From NCBI RefSeq assembly GCF_011745365.1, contig NW_024468911.1, positions 1,172,759-1,236,758 of the forward strand: DNA of 64,000 nt. Direction: 5' to 3'. The number at the start of each line of letters is the position of its first letter. Positions within the stretch are counted from its first letter, which is position 1. This document shows positions 9,893 through 20,444 of the stretch, in pieces. Position numbers and translations under genes: made by a program. The stretch is from Cryphonectria parasitica EP155 (lineage: Eukaryota; Ascomycota; Sordariomycetes; Diaporthales; Cryphonectriaceae). The notes beneath the pieces are model-generated. The model did not search any database. It saw only the letters and a list, made by a program, of their open reading frames with translations, and was not told the DNA's origin.

Positions 9893-11038
9893 TCTCTCAT
9901 GAATCTGTATGTTCAATGATCATAGCATCTTTCATTTCCAGAGTCATTCCAGTCCTTGTGCTCTGGGAGTATATATATATATATACAGCTCGAAAATCAA
10001 GGCTTGTTGCAGTAAGCTATAGCCTAGCTTGCAGATCGGATCAATTATAAGTGTAGATGTCTTGATTGAACATGCGAAAGGGGGGGGGGGGGGGCTGGCA
10101 GCGAAGAGCGTCTAGTATAGCTTCAAATGTTATTCAAAACGACTTACTTACTGGGACTAACCCTTGAGCGCTGAACAGAGTGTAGACCTGGAGACAGTGC
10201 TGATTTGCAATTGCATTCAGGATGCGACTAGGAATGTATATTCACATCGAAGATTTCTGTTCATTCTTCATCAAAGAGTGTCTAAGTGCAAGAAACATTT
10301 TTTATTAGTAGCACGTTATCGAAAAGCAATTTTCGAGTAGGAAACCAATTGTCGGATCTTTTGCTATCCAAGTGGTGCAAATGCTATGCATAGGCTATGT
10401 TAGGACAATGATACTGGTTTCCAAGAGCCAATCATTATGTGTAAAACCAAATCACATGAGTTATCCTCTTCTATGGTTTGCATGTGTAAGAATCAGTGCG
10501 AGGATCCTATAAGCTAAATTTGAATAACTACTTTTCATGCTGCTCTGCCTCTTTCTTTGTCATTTGTGGCAGTGGTTATACACTTTGTTTTCAAATTGCC
10601 ATTCACTCACCTACGAGCCCTCTATACCTTTTCAAGAGCACTGAACAACCTCTGGTGTGGGGTTGCCCTCTCTCAAATTTATGAACTCTTTATACATTCA
10701 TCAATTCCATCCTTTGCTTGTCTATCATCATAGGCTGCACTCGTTAAATTTCAAGGTTCAACTGTTAATCATAGATTGTCTCGAGACTGCGAAATTTCCT
10801 CACTTCTTCCGCTCTCAAAACTACGTCGTTCGACATCCTGTGAGTTAAAAGAGAAGTGACTTATGTTTTAATGGATTAAACGAGACAGGAATCTAGGTGA
10901 TGCAGAATAGGGCTATGATTCTGTTCATGGATTGACAACCAGGTATTTTGTATACAAAAGCATGATGACAAGATAATACAAGCTGTCCAGCTGTTTTAAA
11001 CACATCATCACACTTGTAAATCTTGTTGCCCCTCAAAA
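9893..11038. other. AT-rich intergenic region
   Basis: About 1.15 kb with an AT dinucleotide run (about 9969-9985) and a G15 tract (10080-10094). No supported gene. Confidence 0.5.
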
Positions 11039-12214
11039 TCAGATAGTCTTCTTCGTTTCCTCTGTCCTTTTAGCCTCCCCGACAAACCACTTGCCAGCTT
11101 TCTCGAAGCCTTCGTGAATGCTAACCCTTGGCTTATAGCCAAGTTCACGTTTCGCCTTGTTGCACTTCAGAGTGCAGGTGATTGTCGACAAATGGACAGC
11201 TTCCCTAGTATTGGGCGACTGTTTTGTCCCCCAAGATAAGATCCAGGTGCTCCACTCATTAAAGGCTGCTGCCAACATGGCGACCCAACGAGGGATGATC
11301 TTGATATCGTCCTGCTTGACAGGAGGCCCAACGGATGCAGAAATGGCCCGCTGAAAGTCCCAGAACAAGATCCGCTCATCGTTGGTGATGATGAAGGACT
11401 GGCCGTCCACACGTGCCTCGAGGGGTGGAGGAGGTTTGCTGTATGCGCGGATGAGGGCCTGAGCAGCTAGGATATGTGCATCTGCGAGGTTCGTGACGTA
11501 GACAACGTCGTAGTAATTCTTTCCGGGGCCTATCTGCATGTTTGTCCGGCCAGCCCTGCACGTGGCAACGGTCTTGCCCATGCAAGTGTTGTCTCGCTCT
11601 CCAAAGGCAGTTACAGGGCGGATGGACACGGTCAGCATCGAAGAGTTGCCGTCCTGGCGATTGGTGGCGAAGACCTCGGCCTCAGCTTCAACCTTGGTCA
11701 GGGTATAGACGCGCTTCTGTGCCGGGTAATGGAGAACAGGAAAGGTCTCATCAGCATCAACCAGATCGCTGATATTATCATGAATAGCAGAGGAGGTGAA
11801 GGTGTTGATAAAAGCCTGGACTGTCTTGATCTTCTTAGCCGATATAAGCAGGTTGTGGGTGCCATCGACATTCACATTCCGGAACCTAGAAACGTTGAGC
11901 TCGAGCGGGTTTGGACAGGCGACATGGAAGACCGTTTTGGGCTTCACCTCGAGAAAGATAGCCTCAACATCCGAAAGAGCGGCGATATCACAATCATGAT
12001 ACGTGGCGCCGTGGATCCGATTGTGCTTGCTGTCAAGGTCGATGACGTGAATCTGGCATGAAGGGTCGGCTTTGAGGAGACCTTCGACTATATGAGAGCC
12101 GATAAATCCACAGCCGCCAGTGACGACAACGGGGCCGACAAAAAATCGCCCGACTGCGGACAGCAAGAAGCGCAAGTCCGACGGCGTGGCCGACAAGGAC
12201 ACTAACACGCCCAA
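11039..12214 (-). CDS. Erg26-like 3-beta-hydroxysteroid dehydrogenase, no ATG start
   Basis: The open frame encodes a NAD(P)-dependent short-chain dehydrogenase of the 3-beta-HSD/isomerase family, like sterol-4-alpha-carboxylate 3-dehydrogenase Erg26. It has a Rossmann motif VVVTGGCGFIGSHI, the active-site YTLTK (YxxxK), a YDVVYVTNLADAHILAA block, and a hydrophobic C-terminal stretch (WVAMLAAAFNEWSTWIL). The frame opens with TTG at 12212-12214 right after a TAA, and no ATG occurs before the Rossmann fold. The first roughly 28 codons (12131-12214) are the antisense of the adjacent DUF7726-like relic. The native 5' end therefore appears lost at a rearrangement, unless an upstream exon supplies the start. 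The rest is uninterrupted. An Erg26 paralogue of secondary metabolism is as likely as a sterol enzyme. Confidence 0.65.
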   Translation of the reverse strand: MGVLVSLSATPSDLRFLLSAVGRFFVGPVVVTGGCGFIGSHIVEGLLKADPSCQIHVIDLDSKHNRIHGATYHDCDIAALSDVEAIFLEVKPKTVFHVACPNPLELNVSRFRNVNVDGTHNLLISAKKIKTVQAFINTFTSSAIHDNISDLVDADETFPVLHYPAQKRVYTLTKVEAEAEVFATNRQDGNSSMLTVSIRPVTAFGERDNTCMGKTVATCRAGRTNMQIGPGKNYYDVVYVTNLADAHILAAQALIRAYSKPPPPLEARVDGQSFIITNDERILFWDFQRAISASVGPPVKQDDIKIIPRWVAMLAAAFNEWSTWILSWGTKQSPNTREAVHLSTITCTLKCNKAKRELGYKPRVSIHEGFEKAGKWFVGEAKRTEETKKTI

Positions 12215-12700
12215 TTAAAAGCAGCAAAGGACCTCGCCAGCCAAGGGGAAGACGAATGCCGACCCAGAGATCCTCGACGTGTCGGGCATGGCGCTTTCCG
12301 GTCAAGAAGGCGGCGGCGGCGGCACCAGGCCTCAACCTATCCCCATCTATGAGACGTGCGACTCGATGCGGCACAAGATCCGCGACATTCTCAAGAAGGA
12401 CGGCATGACGCAGGCGGCGCTCTGTCGGGCACTGGGCAAACATGTTGCCGAGCTGGAGGGGATGAAGAAGCCGACGGCGACGCAGCTGGCTACCTTCTTG
12501 AAGAAACGTGGTCCACTCAAAGGGAACACGATCGTGGTGTTCTATACGAGCTATGTCTTTTTCGAGTAGATGCGGATTAGGGACGGGAAGAAAGGCCAGA
12601 TCCAAGCTGGAGATGGAAGAGAAGCATGGTGAGGAGGATGTCAATATCAAAAGTAAATTTGGACGGGCCTATAACGCTACACATCTCGGAGAGGGCATAC
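12132..12700 (+). pseudogene. DUF7726-like nuclear protein relic
   Basis: Reading on the plus strand gives GPTKNRPTADSKKRKSDG (a KKRK nuclear-signal-like patch), a TAA at 12216-12218, then KTNADPEILDVSG, IYETCDSMRHKIRDIL, MTQAALCRAL and GNTIVVFYTSYVFFE, followed by TAG at 12567-12569. The family-like continuation (SKLEMEEKHGEEDVNIKS) resumes in another frame. The pattern matches the fungal DUF7726 domain, which ends in a VFYxAYVFFEKLR-type block. Two stops and a frameshift make it a pseudogene. Its 5' part overlaps the antisense 5' end of the Erg26-like frame. Confidence 0.65.
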
Positions 12701-12711
12701 ATCGATCGGTT

Positions 12712-12725
12712 GGGGGGGGGGGGGG
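12712..12725. repeat. Poly-G tract (G14)
   Basis: A run of 14 G between the DUF7726 relic and the thioesterase gene. It is one of six tracts in this window that are exactly 14 long. Confidence 0.95.
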
Positions 12726-12960
12726 CATATTGAGAAGAAACCATCGATGCTTTGAAAGGGTTGAAATGGTGAACTGATTTGATATAAGTGGTGGACGAAG
12801 GCCCAGCTTCTGTCATTAATTAGCTTGTGAAAAAGATAAATTCCCAGATCCCGCTCGAGTAACAAGTCTGATGCGACGCGAGTTCCCCAGCTGAATCCCG
12901 CTCATACTTTCGCCCTGAACGCCCAAATCATCCCAATGCCAAGAACTCGAGGGTCTTGTT

Positions 12961-14005
12961 CTACAGTTCGTCAACAGAGACAGCCTTCTTGGTCGACTTC
13001 AAGGGACCGAAGAACTCCCGGAACGTATCGTTCAGCACACTCTCCTCCAGGCGCATGTGCTGGCCTGGCGTGGTCCGGAACTGCAGGCTTCCCTTGCGGT
13101 CCAGCTCTTTCAGGCCCAGCCAATCCTCTTGATAGATCGGTCTCGACCTCAGCGGCGTGACCTCCGTCCCGTTGACCTCGGCCCACCAGCTCGTCTCCTT
13201 GGGAATTACTGTGGTGTCGTCCTCGAACATGTACATGACAAAGTTCTCCAGCTTCGTGAGCTGCTTCTTATATTCGAGACTCTTCTCCTCCCTCTCGTTG
13301 TTGATATCCGCCAAGAAATTGGAATTCTCCAGGTAGTTATCGTAGTCCGTCGGTGGTCGGAAGTACTGCGCGGGCACGAGGTTGGTCTGTACGTAATTGC
13401 CCCAGACGTTGCCCCTCAGCAAGGCCATGGCGCCTCTGCACAGGAAGTTGGTCGGCGCACACTCGCTGAACTCGGTGATGCCATTGTGCTGCGAGCCAAA
13501 GGTCACCAAGTTCCGCACTGGAGGCGAGTTGCAGCGCTCGACCCAGCCGCGCAGGAACTGTCCGCCCTGGCTGAAGCCCAGAGCGTCGACTGCAGGCGCG
13601 GTGCTGATGATGGGGTTTGCGGCGATATCGGCACAGAGCTTGTCGATCTGGTCGTTCACGTCGCCCCAGAAGGTCGCGCGCTGGTCGGCGTTTGGGTCGG
13701 CGCCCTGGCTGACGATGTGCACAAGGGTGCCCGGGTTGACGGCTTGGGCAAGAGCGGCCACAGACTGGAGACCTTCATTGCCGTAGGAGTCGCCGAGACC
13801 TAGTTGGGGATGGCATGTGTTAGGTATGAAGGAGAAGGGGGGGGGGGGGGAGATGCTGGGACTATTCCTGCTTACCATGCCAGATGATCAGGGGCAATGG
13901 AGTGTCATTATCATCGTCATCGTTTCGATGTTGCTGCGGGTTGGGTAAAGCAACGGACGAGGCCAGTAACGACCCGATGGTCAGAACGTTCCTAGACAAT
14001 ACCAT
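12961..14005 (-). CDS. Palmitoyl-protein thioesterase (PPT1 family)
   Basis: Two exons (14005-13876, 13799-12961) joined in phase 1 encode 322 residues. The 76-nt intron has GTAAG, a CTAAC branch point and a C-rich tract (G14 on the plus strand). The enzyme removes thioester-linked palmitate from proteins in the lysosome/vacuole. A signal peptide (residues 1-20, MVLSRNVLTIGSLLASSVAL) and an acidic linker precede the alpha/beta-hydrolase fold with PLPLIIWHGLGDS. The nucleophile is Ser120 in LGFSQGG, the Asp lies in MFEDDTTVIP and the His is H291 in GQHMRLEE. The C-terminus VDEL resembles, but is not, a standard HDEL/KDEL retrieval signal. Confidence 0.93.
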
Positions 14006-14789
14006 TGTTGCGGGCTTGGATGAATATGGCAGAGACTGCAGCTGTTCATTCGTCGTTACAATGTGAGATGCAGGAGGAAGGACGGAGAAATGTCTGGAGA
14101 GCCAACCTTGAAACTCGTCATCATCACCCGCTGCCGCCTTGTCACGGGTCCAACAGCTCAGGCCCCTGCTGGCACATGACAAAGGTAGGGGGTCCTTCTC
14201 TCGGACCACATACCCCTGCAGCTTCAACAATGTTTACATAATGCAACTCGCACCCACTGTCAAAACTCTGGCAGGCTTGGGCTTCAGAAAACAATTCTTC
14301 ATCCTCAACAGACACAACGTAACCACCACGAAATCAAAAGTCTTTACTAACCAGGTGTGTGAATATTCCCTCCATACAGTCTCCCTTACCCTTTTCTCCT
14401 ACGGACAGTATATGATGATTGCAACCAAAAAACATGTTTCAAGACGGGAATGATAATCAATGATTCCACTTGCAAAATTCTGAGAGCCTGACCAGCTTTC
14501 TCAAGTTGACGTGCCCAACTATGCAAAGCGGAAGATTTACTAACCTCTTGACAGCTTCAACAGGATGACCAGGAGCATGCATACATGACAGTGGAATCTT
14601 TCGAGGTTCGAGTGCACGTCGGAATGAGACGAATTGCGAGGGCTGTGGCTTACCACGATGAGCATTGTTCGAGAAGGATCCATGAGCACTGAGCCACAAT
14701 TAGATCGATTATGTTGCTTATATCTCATAGCTATAACTATAAATGAAACGCTCGAGCATCAATGCTGCCGTCGGTCATCATCGCCGGCC
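14006..14789. other. Intergenic gap upstream of PPT1, downstream of GH3
   Basis: Both neighbours are on the minus strand, so this 784-bp gap holds the PPT1 promoter and the GH3 terminator region. No gene seen. Confidence 0.5.
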
Positions 14790-17359
14790 TCAGATCGTGA
14801 GCGTACCCGTCAGCGGCAGGTCCCTACTGCTGCTGCCCACATACAAGGGATAGTCTCCCTCCTGCAACAACCACTTCTGCGCCACTACATCCCATGTGCT
14901 CAGATCCTTCCTCGTCAACGGGAAAGAAACACTCGCACTCGCTCCCGCGGCGAGGACAGGCTTCTCGAACCCGCGCAGCTGTCTGACTGGGCCGCCAGGA
15001 ATGCCCACATACAGTTGGGCGACCTCGGCGCCATCCACCGAACCAGTGTTGGTCACCGTCGCGCTGACGGTGGCGACGACGTCCCACAGGTCCACCTGGC
15101 CGCCCTCCAGGATTTCTCCCGTCGGATACGATGCCGTGGAGGCGTTCCCCTTGGCGATGCTCAGCCCAGAGAAGGCGAACGTGGTGTAGCTCAGGCCGAA
15201 CCCAAACTCGTACCTGGGCGTGATGTTCTTAGCATCAAATGCCCGGTAGTCTATGTACACGCCCTCGGTGAAGTTCGCTTGGGGGTACAGCGCGAACTCG
15301 CCCTCGGGCTGCGCGGGACCCGCCAGATCGCTGTAGTCGCTTTCGTTCTTGGGCAGCGAGTACGGCAACTTGCCGCTGAAGTTCTCGTCGCCGTACAGCA
15401 GCGAGACGAGAGCCTTGCCGCTGTCCTGGCCGGGCACGTGCGCAAAGATCAGGGCCGTCACGTTCGGGTGGTCAATGAAGGTGTCCACCAGCCTGGCGCC
15501 GGCGTTCTGGAAGATGACGATGGTGTTGGCACAGTTGGCGGCCACGTTGAGGATGATGCTGTCGGTGTAGTCATCATGCAGGTTAGGCCTGTCCCAGCCC
15601 TCCGAGGCGAACGCGTTGACGTCGACGATGCAGGCATCAGAGCTGCCGTCGACCTCGGGGTTGGTACTCTCGAAATCCCAATACAGCCCCGTCAGGTCAT
15701 TTTGCGCGCGGACGCTAAGCGCTTCGAACGGCGACGAGATATAGGCCGGCTGGTTGGCCCCAGATCCACCGCCAGACACGATGGTGCCGTTGATTGCGAT
15801 GCCCGAGCCATACACCGTCGACACGGTGTCATTGTCCGTATATACGGTCCAGGTGTCGTTGGCGGCCAGCGGGTAAGCGCCGCCGTTCCACCCCGCGTTT
15901 CCAGGGTAGTATGAGTCGGGCGTCTTGGCTGAATAGCCGTACAGGGAGATGAGCTGGGGCGATTGGAGCGGCAGGGTGTTGTTGACGTTCTTGACCAGGA
16001 CGTGGCCCTCGAGCGCGCCCTGGTAGGTCACGTTCTTGAAGCTCGCATTCCAGCCGATGACCTTCTCGTGCGGTGCGGTTAGGTCGCGCGGAATGCCGAC
16101 GCCGGGCGCGGGATAGTCGCCCGAGTCCTGTCCCATCTGGTACCACGCGGCCACGATCCTCGTCACCATATCATCGAGCCTCGCGGCGCTGACCGAACCA
16201 TTGTTGACCGACTCCACCAGGTTGTCGCCCCAATACGTGGAGCCAACGGGCATGGTCATGTCGAGACCCGCGTTGGCGCTGGCCACGCCCGAGTGCTGCG
16301 CTGTCCAGTCCGACACCACAAAACCCTGGAAGCCGAGCTCCGTCTTGAGGATGTTGTTGAGAGTCCAGCTGTTCTGGCAGGCCCAGGAGCCGTTGATACG
16401 GTTATACGAGCACATGATGTTGCCTGATCCTGCATGGACCGCGTCTTGGAAGGGCCTTTTTGTCGGCGGACAACCTGTCAGTTTCGACCCACTTGGTGGT
16501 TTTGCCTGAAGAAAAAAAAAAAGGGGGGGGGGGGGAGGGGGGTTTATGGACGGCTAAAGGTACTCACCAGAGGTACAGCTCGTGCAAAGTCTTATCGTCC
16601 AGGTTCGAGCTCACACTCGACACGTCTCCCTCAGGGACTCGGTTCGTCTCCTGCTCATAAGCAATATAGTGCTTCAAGCTCGTAATGACCCCGACGCTCT
16701 GCATACCCTGCACCGTCTCATACGCCAGCGCGCCACAAAGATAAGGATCGTTCGAAAATCCTTCCCAGTTGCGGCCATTCTCTGCGATTCGGCCCAGGGG
16801 CCCGACCACAGGGCCCAGCGCGATGTTGGTGCCCTTCTTGCGGAACTCGCCCGCCATGCCCACGGCGCGCTGGTGCGCGAGGTCCCGGTTAAAGGACGCG
16901 CCCACGGACCATCCTGACGCCCACGAGGTGACGTAGTCTGTTGAGCGGAGGCCGTTGCCTGCGTCTGAGAGACAGAGGCCTGGGAAGTTGAGCCGTGGGA
17001 TGGAGGTGATGGTGCCGGAGCAGCCGTTGGCGCTCTCCGAGCTGCCACCTGTGAGGTTGACCTGATTGAGGGGAAGAAAGGACATTGTTAGCCCACTTGT
17101 GTGTAGACAGAGACAAAGTTGTGTGTTCATGGTTGTGTCATTATTTCCTTACCTTCTCCTCAAGTGTCATCTGCCCGACCAAGGCCCTCGCCTTCTCGTA
17201 CGCCGCCGCCCAGTTTCCTGTGCCTGTAGCATTGGGCGACGGGTAAAAGGGTGGTGACTCTCCATAGAAGTACGAGTCGTTCGTGATCACACCCGACTGG
17301 GCCACCACCGCCTGGCTGGCGAGCAGCCCCAAAAGGCCGTACAGCACAGTGGCCGTCAT
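14790..17359 (-). CDS. GH3 beta-glucosidase, secreted
   Basis: Three exons (17359-17153, 17061-16568, 16455-14790) give 788 residues. The ATG at 17357-17359 starts a signal peptide ([21 protein letters not shown]). The enzyme hydrolyses terminal beta-glucosyl residues, such as cellobiose, outside the cell. The N-terminal TIM-like barrel carries [24 protein letters not shown] and the nucleophile D283 in [16 protein letters not shown]. The second domain contains the [22 protein letters not shown] region, and a fibronectin-III-like domain ends the protein ([17 protein letters not shown]). Many NxS/T sites fit secretion. The second intron's 3' splice (AAAAAG at 16456-16461) is weak and the least certain junction; it contains an A11-G13 run on the plus strand. 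Confidence 0.93.
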
Positions 17360-18982
17360 TGTTCTGACCGACAAAAAGGGAAGACGAGACAAGACAATAC
17401 CAGGGCAAGGTCAGGGACTCGAAGACCTGTGATCTACGACTACAAGAGAGAGGGCGATCACATATATTCCCGTCGAATGGACAAAGATGGCGGGCACGAA
17501 CCGGTGCCTTTATTGTTGCCGATCACTGTTCAGCTGGAGGGTGGACATGATAGCACCGTGCCGCTGAGCTCGCCTATACTCGTGTCTCCCTCGTCATAAT
17601 ACCACCACGCCCTCACGAAACTCCGCATCGAGGGTTGGTTCCGTCGAAAATTTTGATGGGTGCACTATCCCGCAGCAATTGTCATCTTAGCCAAGCTTGC
17701 GTGAGGGATTGAAGAGATCCCTTCCCCAAGTTCTCCTCATCCGAATAGCCCCAGCTTTGCGAAGGCAAGCTGCTAGCTAACCCGAGGTAAAGGAGAATCG
17801 GGCCTTCTGAGGGGACAATGGTGGACATGGTCAACAAGTAACGGTGAGAGGACACGGGACGCGTGCTATTGAGCGGCATTATCCCATTCGGGCAATGATT
17901 CCAATAGATTCTATCTGCTGACTCCGACAGTGTGCAACTCGAGTGCCTAATGGGGGTGACTCCGCTGGGGCAAGCAAGGTCCGGTGGCCTGGAAAACCTG
18001 GGGTAGATTTGCGGGGAACAGACTTGCCGATCCGGACCAATATGCCTAGGGAATGTTCTCCGGGTGGGTCGCGTCCTGCAACACTGCCAGTCATCCAGGC
18101 ACCGGATTATCTCCGGTTCGCCGAACAGGACAAACCTCTTTGCACAGAACAGAGGCGGGTCCAGCATTGAAGCGGATTGACCAGTGACCGAGTCGTCCAA
18201 CCTCCCTTCCCCCCCCCTCAGCTCTGGGTCAATTGTTACCGACAACATACTGGATCGCATTATGCTTGTACTATAGTTTCGTACTGAAAAAAAAAAAGGT
18301 CACCCCAGTCGCGTCCTTCGTGGCCCATGCGTCTTGTGTGCTGTTGTACCCTCTCGATGGTATCCGTCCATTCAACTACCAGGGGCTCGCAGCGAATAAA
18401 GCTCCACAGAACCTGACCAGGGTACCCAATTTTACTCTTCATAGCATAGTACACAGTGGTACCTCGTAACCACAATTGTGATAGTAAACTTTCACATCAT
18501 AGTGGGCCGCAGAAGGGATTGTTGTGTGTGTGTGTGTGTGTGTGTGACCTCGGTCTCCTAATGAACCCCCGAGACTGCATCCAGTCGTGTAAACTATCAT
18601 CCGTGGTTGCTGTGTGAACGGCGTGACCATCCATCATATTACCATACGGAAAGTCAACGGCTCCGTCCGTGTTTCTTTTTTCTCTCTTCCTTTCTCTTGT
18701 TCTTCTTCTTTGGTTTTCCCCACTGAGGAAACCATGGTTCGTATGATCGGCAAAGGAAGCTGTCAATCTCGCAGCCATCCCAAGAAAAGCCCTCCTTTGC
18801 GCGGCGCAACCTGAGAGGCTGTGAGCTCAGTCAGATCTGATAGACCCCGTATCAGCAAGAATCTGTGCGCGAGAGCCGCTGAGGTATCAGAAAGAATGCT
18901 GCCGCCAAGATCATCCGCTTCCATGCTGCCATGCATTCACCTGTTGGACTTGCCGAGAGAGGCGCCGCTGTCCATCCATGCA
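17360..18982. promoter_or_regulatory. GH3 promoter region and downstream of the cyclin gene
   Basis: About 1.6 kb without a credible gene. It includes a 15-bp inverted repeat of zinc-cluster type (18102-18116) and a GT microsatellite (about 18521-18546). A 192-codon open frame on the minus strand lacks recognisable features. Confidence 0.45.
18102..18116. promoter_or_regulatory. CCGGA-N5-TCCGG inverted repeat
   Basis: The perfect inverted repeat CCGGATTATCTCCGG (CGG-N7-CCG) is the type of site bound by dimeric Zn2Cys6 regulators. It lies about 740 bp upstream of the GH3 start. No known regulator with exactly this spacing was recognised, so its role is inferred. Confidence 0.25.
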
Positions 18983-20444
18983 TCAATAGTATCCACCTTT
19001 CCGGCCCCCCTTGTGATGCCGGTCATGACGGTTTCTCGGATATGGGTTCCAATTAGAATCGTGATGGTTGCGTGGCCCATGGCGACCACGATCACGACCA
19101 TGATGCTGCTGGCGCGGCTCTGGTTCTGGTATCTTCTCTTCCACCTCGATCTCGTAATCCTCGTATTCCTCCTTGATATACTCATTGTTGGTGTCCCTCT
19201 CCCTCCTTGCCTCTTCCACGTCGTACACAAAGCGCATTGTTGGTGTCTCTTCTCCCGATTTGGACAGCTTTCCACCGGGCCATGATCCCGAAATCGCAGG
19301 AGACGTGGCAGAGCCCGGCGTGATGGGGTACTTGATCTTCTCGTCATCGTCGCACCTCTCACACCAGATGTCAAAACGGCGCAGTGAAGACCCGTCCTTT
19401 TCGAGCTCCTGATTGAGCTTGATCTTGATGTCGATGAACTTGGACAGCTCAAATCTCATGCCGACGTCGGTGTACTTGCTGAACTGGGTATATAAATCCA
19501 ACAGATCCAGCATCACTTCTAGGATGCTGGTACGGTTGGTATGGTATTTGTCAAGATCGAGAGAGCGTATCTTGGCAACGTCCCGGCCGTTCAGAAGGCC
19601 CGCCAGCTCGATGATGGCCAGCACCATGGTGAAGGTCGAGGCCTTGATGGGCGCAAATGTCTTGTACATGTCGATCGATATATCGTAGGCCATGGGAATG
19701 ACTTCTCGAGCAACATCGGGGTGATACACGTAGCGCACCATCTTAACTAGAACTTTTTGTGGATAACGAGCTCGGAAATCGAAGCCGATGGTTTCGAGGA
19801 TGTGCCGCTCCAGACCGATGAGAATCTTGTGCGGGCTTTCGAAGGACTGTGCAAAATCGATCAACATTTGTGACACTCAGATCTCTCGCAGCAACAAACA
19901 TCAGCGCACCTTATCGTCTTGGGATGCAGGATGGTCTGGGTTTTTAATATTGTTGGCTGCGCAGAGAATTTCCTTCGACTTCTTGATCGTGTCCTCCACC
20001 TTGCATGCCATAAATAGGGCGGCAAGGGAGGCATCTTGGTAGTTGTACTCTGCGTCGCGGTGACAGAGGCGAAAAAGGTGATAGTACGTGCAAGCAGTCG
20101 TGAAGGTCTTAACGGGCCTAGCAACCAAGGGTCAGTCTCGAAAACAATTTGACGGTAGACGAAAACACCAGCAGGAACAGTGGTTGGGAGCCAAGTACGT
20201 ACAGGCGCAGAGCCTGGCGGACGGAATCGATCAGCTGAACACCTTGAATCCTATATGAGTCCTCTCTGGCCGGATCACATCCACATTCCTTTTGCAACCG
20301 GCGGATGTTCTGCTCAAATCTGTACTGGTTTGACAGCGCAATGTTGCCAGGGCTGGGACCCTTCGGACCATCATCAGCTGGTGGTGGGGGAGGAGGGCTT
20401 GATGGCCGCTGGGCATGTAAGGACCTGGGACCATTTGGAGACAT
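18983..20444 (-). CDS. ctk2: CTD kinase I cyclin subunit (Ctk2-like)
   Basis: Three exons (20444-20203, 20117-19910, 19846-18983) with 85- and 63-nt introns give 437 residues. It is the cyclin partner of the kinase that phosphorylates the RNA polymerase II C-terminal domain. A proline-rich N-terminus (SSPPPPPPADDG) leads to a cyclin box with QYRFEQNIRRLQKECG, TACTYYHLFRL, DASLAALFMACKVEDT and a second cyclin fold around HILETIGFDF and MVLAIIELAGLL. The C-terminal third is acidic, then rich in His, Arg and Gly (RHGPRNHHDSNWNPYPRNRH). The second cyclin fold identifies it as transcriptional, cyclin T/K-like. Divergent from Cds1. Confidence 0.87.

Noticed and set aside
12033..12650. 205-codon minus-strand open frame across the Erg26-like/DUF7726 junction
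   Set aside because: It is the antisense of the DUF7726-like coding frame, rich in Arg/Leu as expected of a shadow.
17682..18260. 192-codon open frame upstream of the GH3 gene
   Set aside because: No motif, starts with an ordinary triplet in a promoter region, amino-acid composition looks random, and no splice continuity with neighbours.
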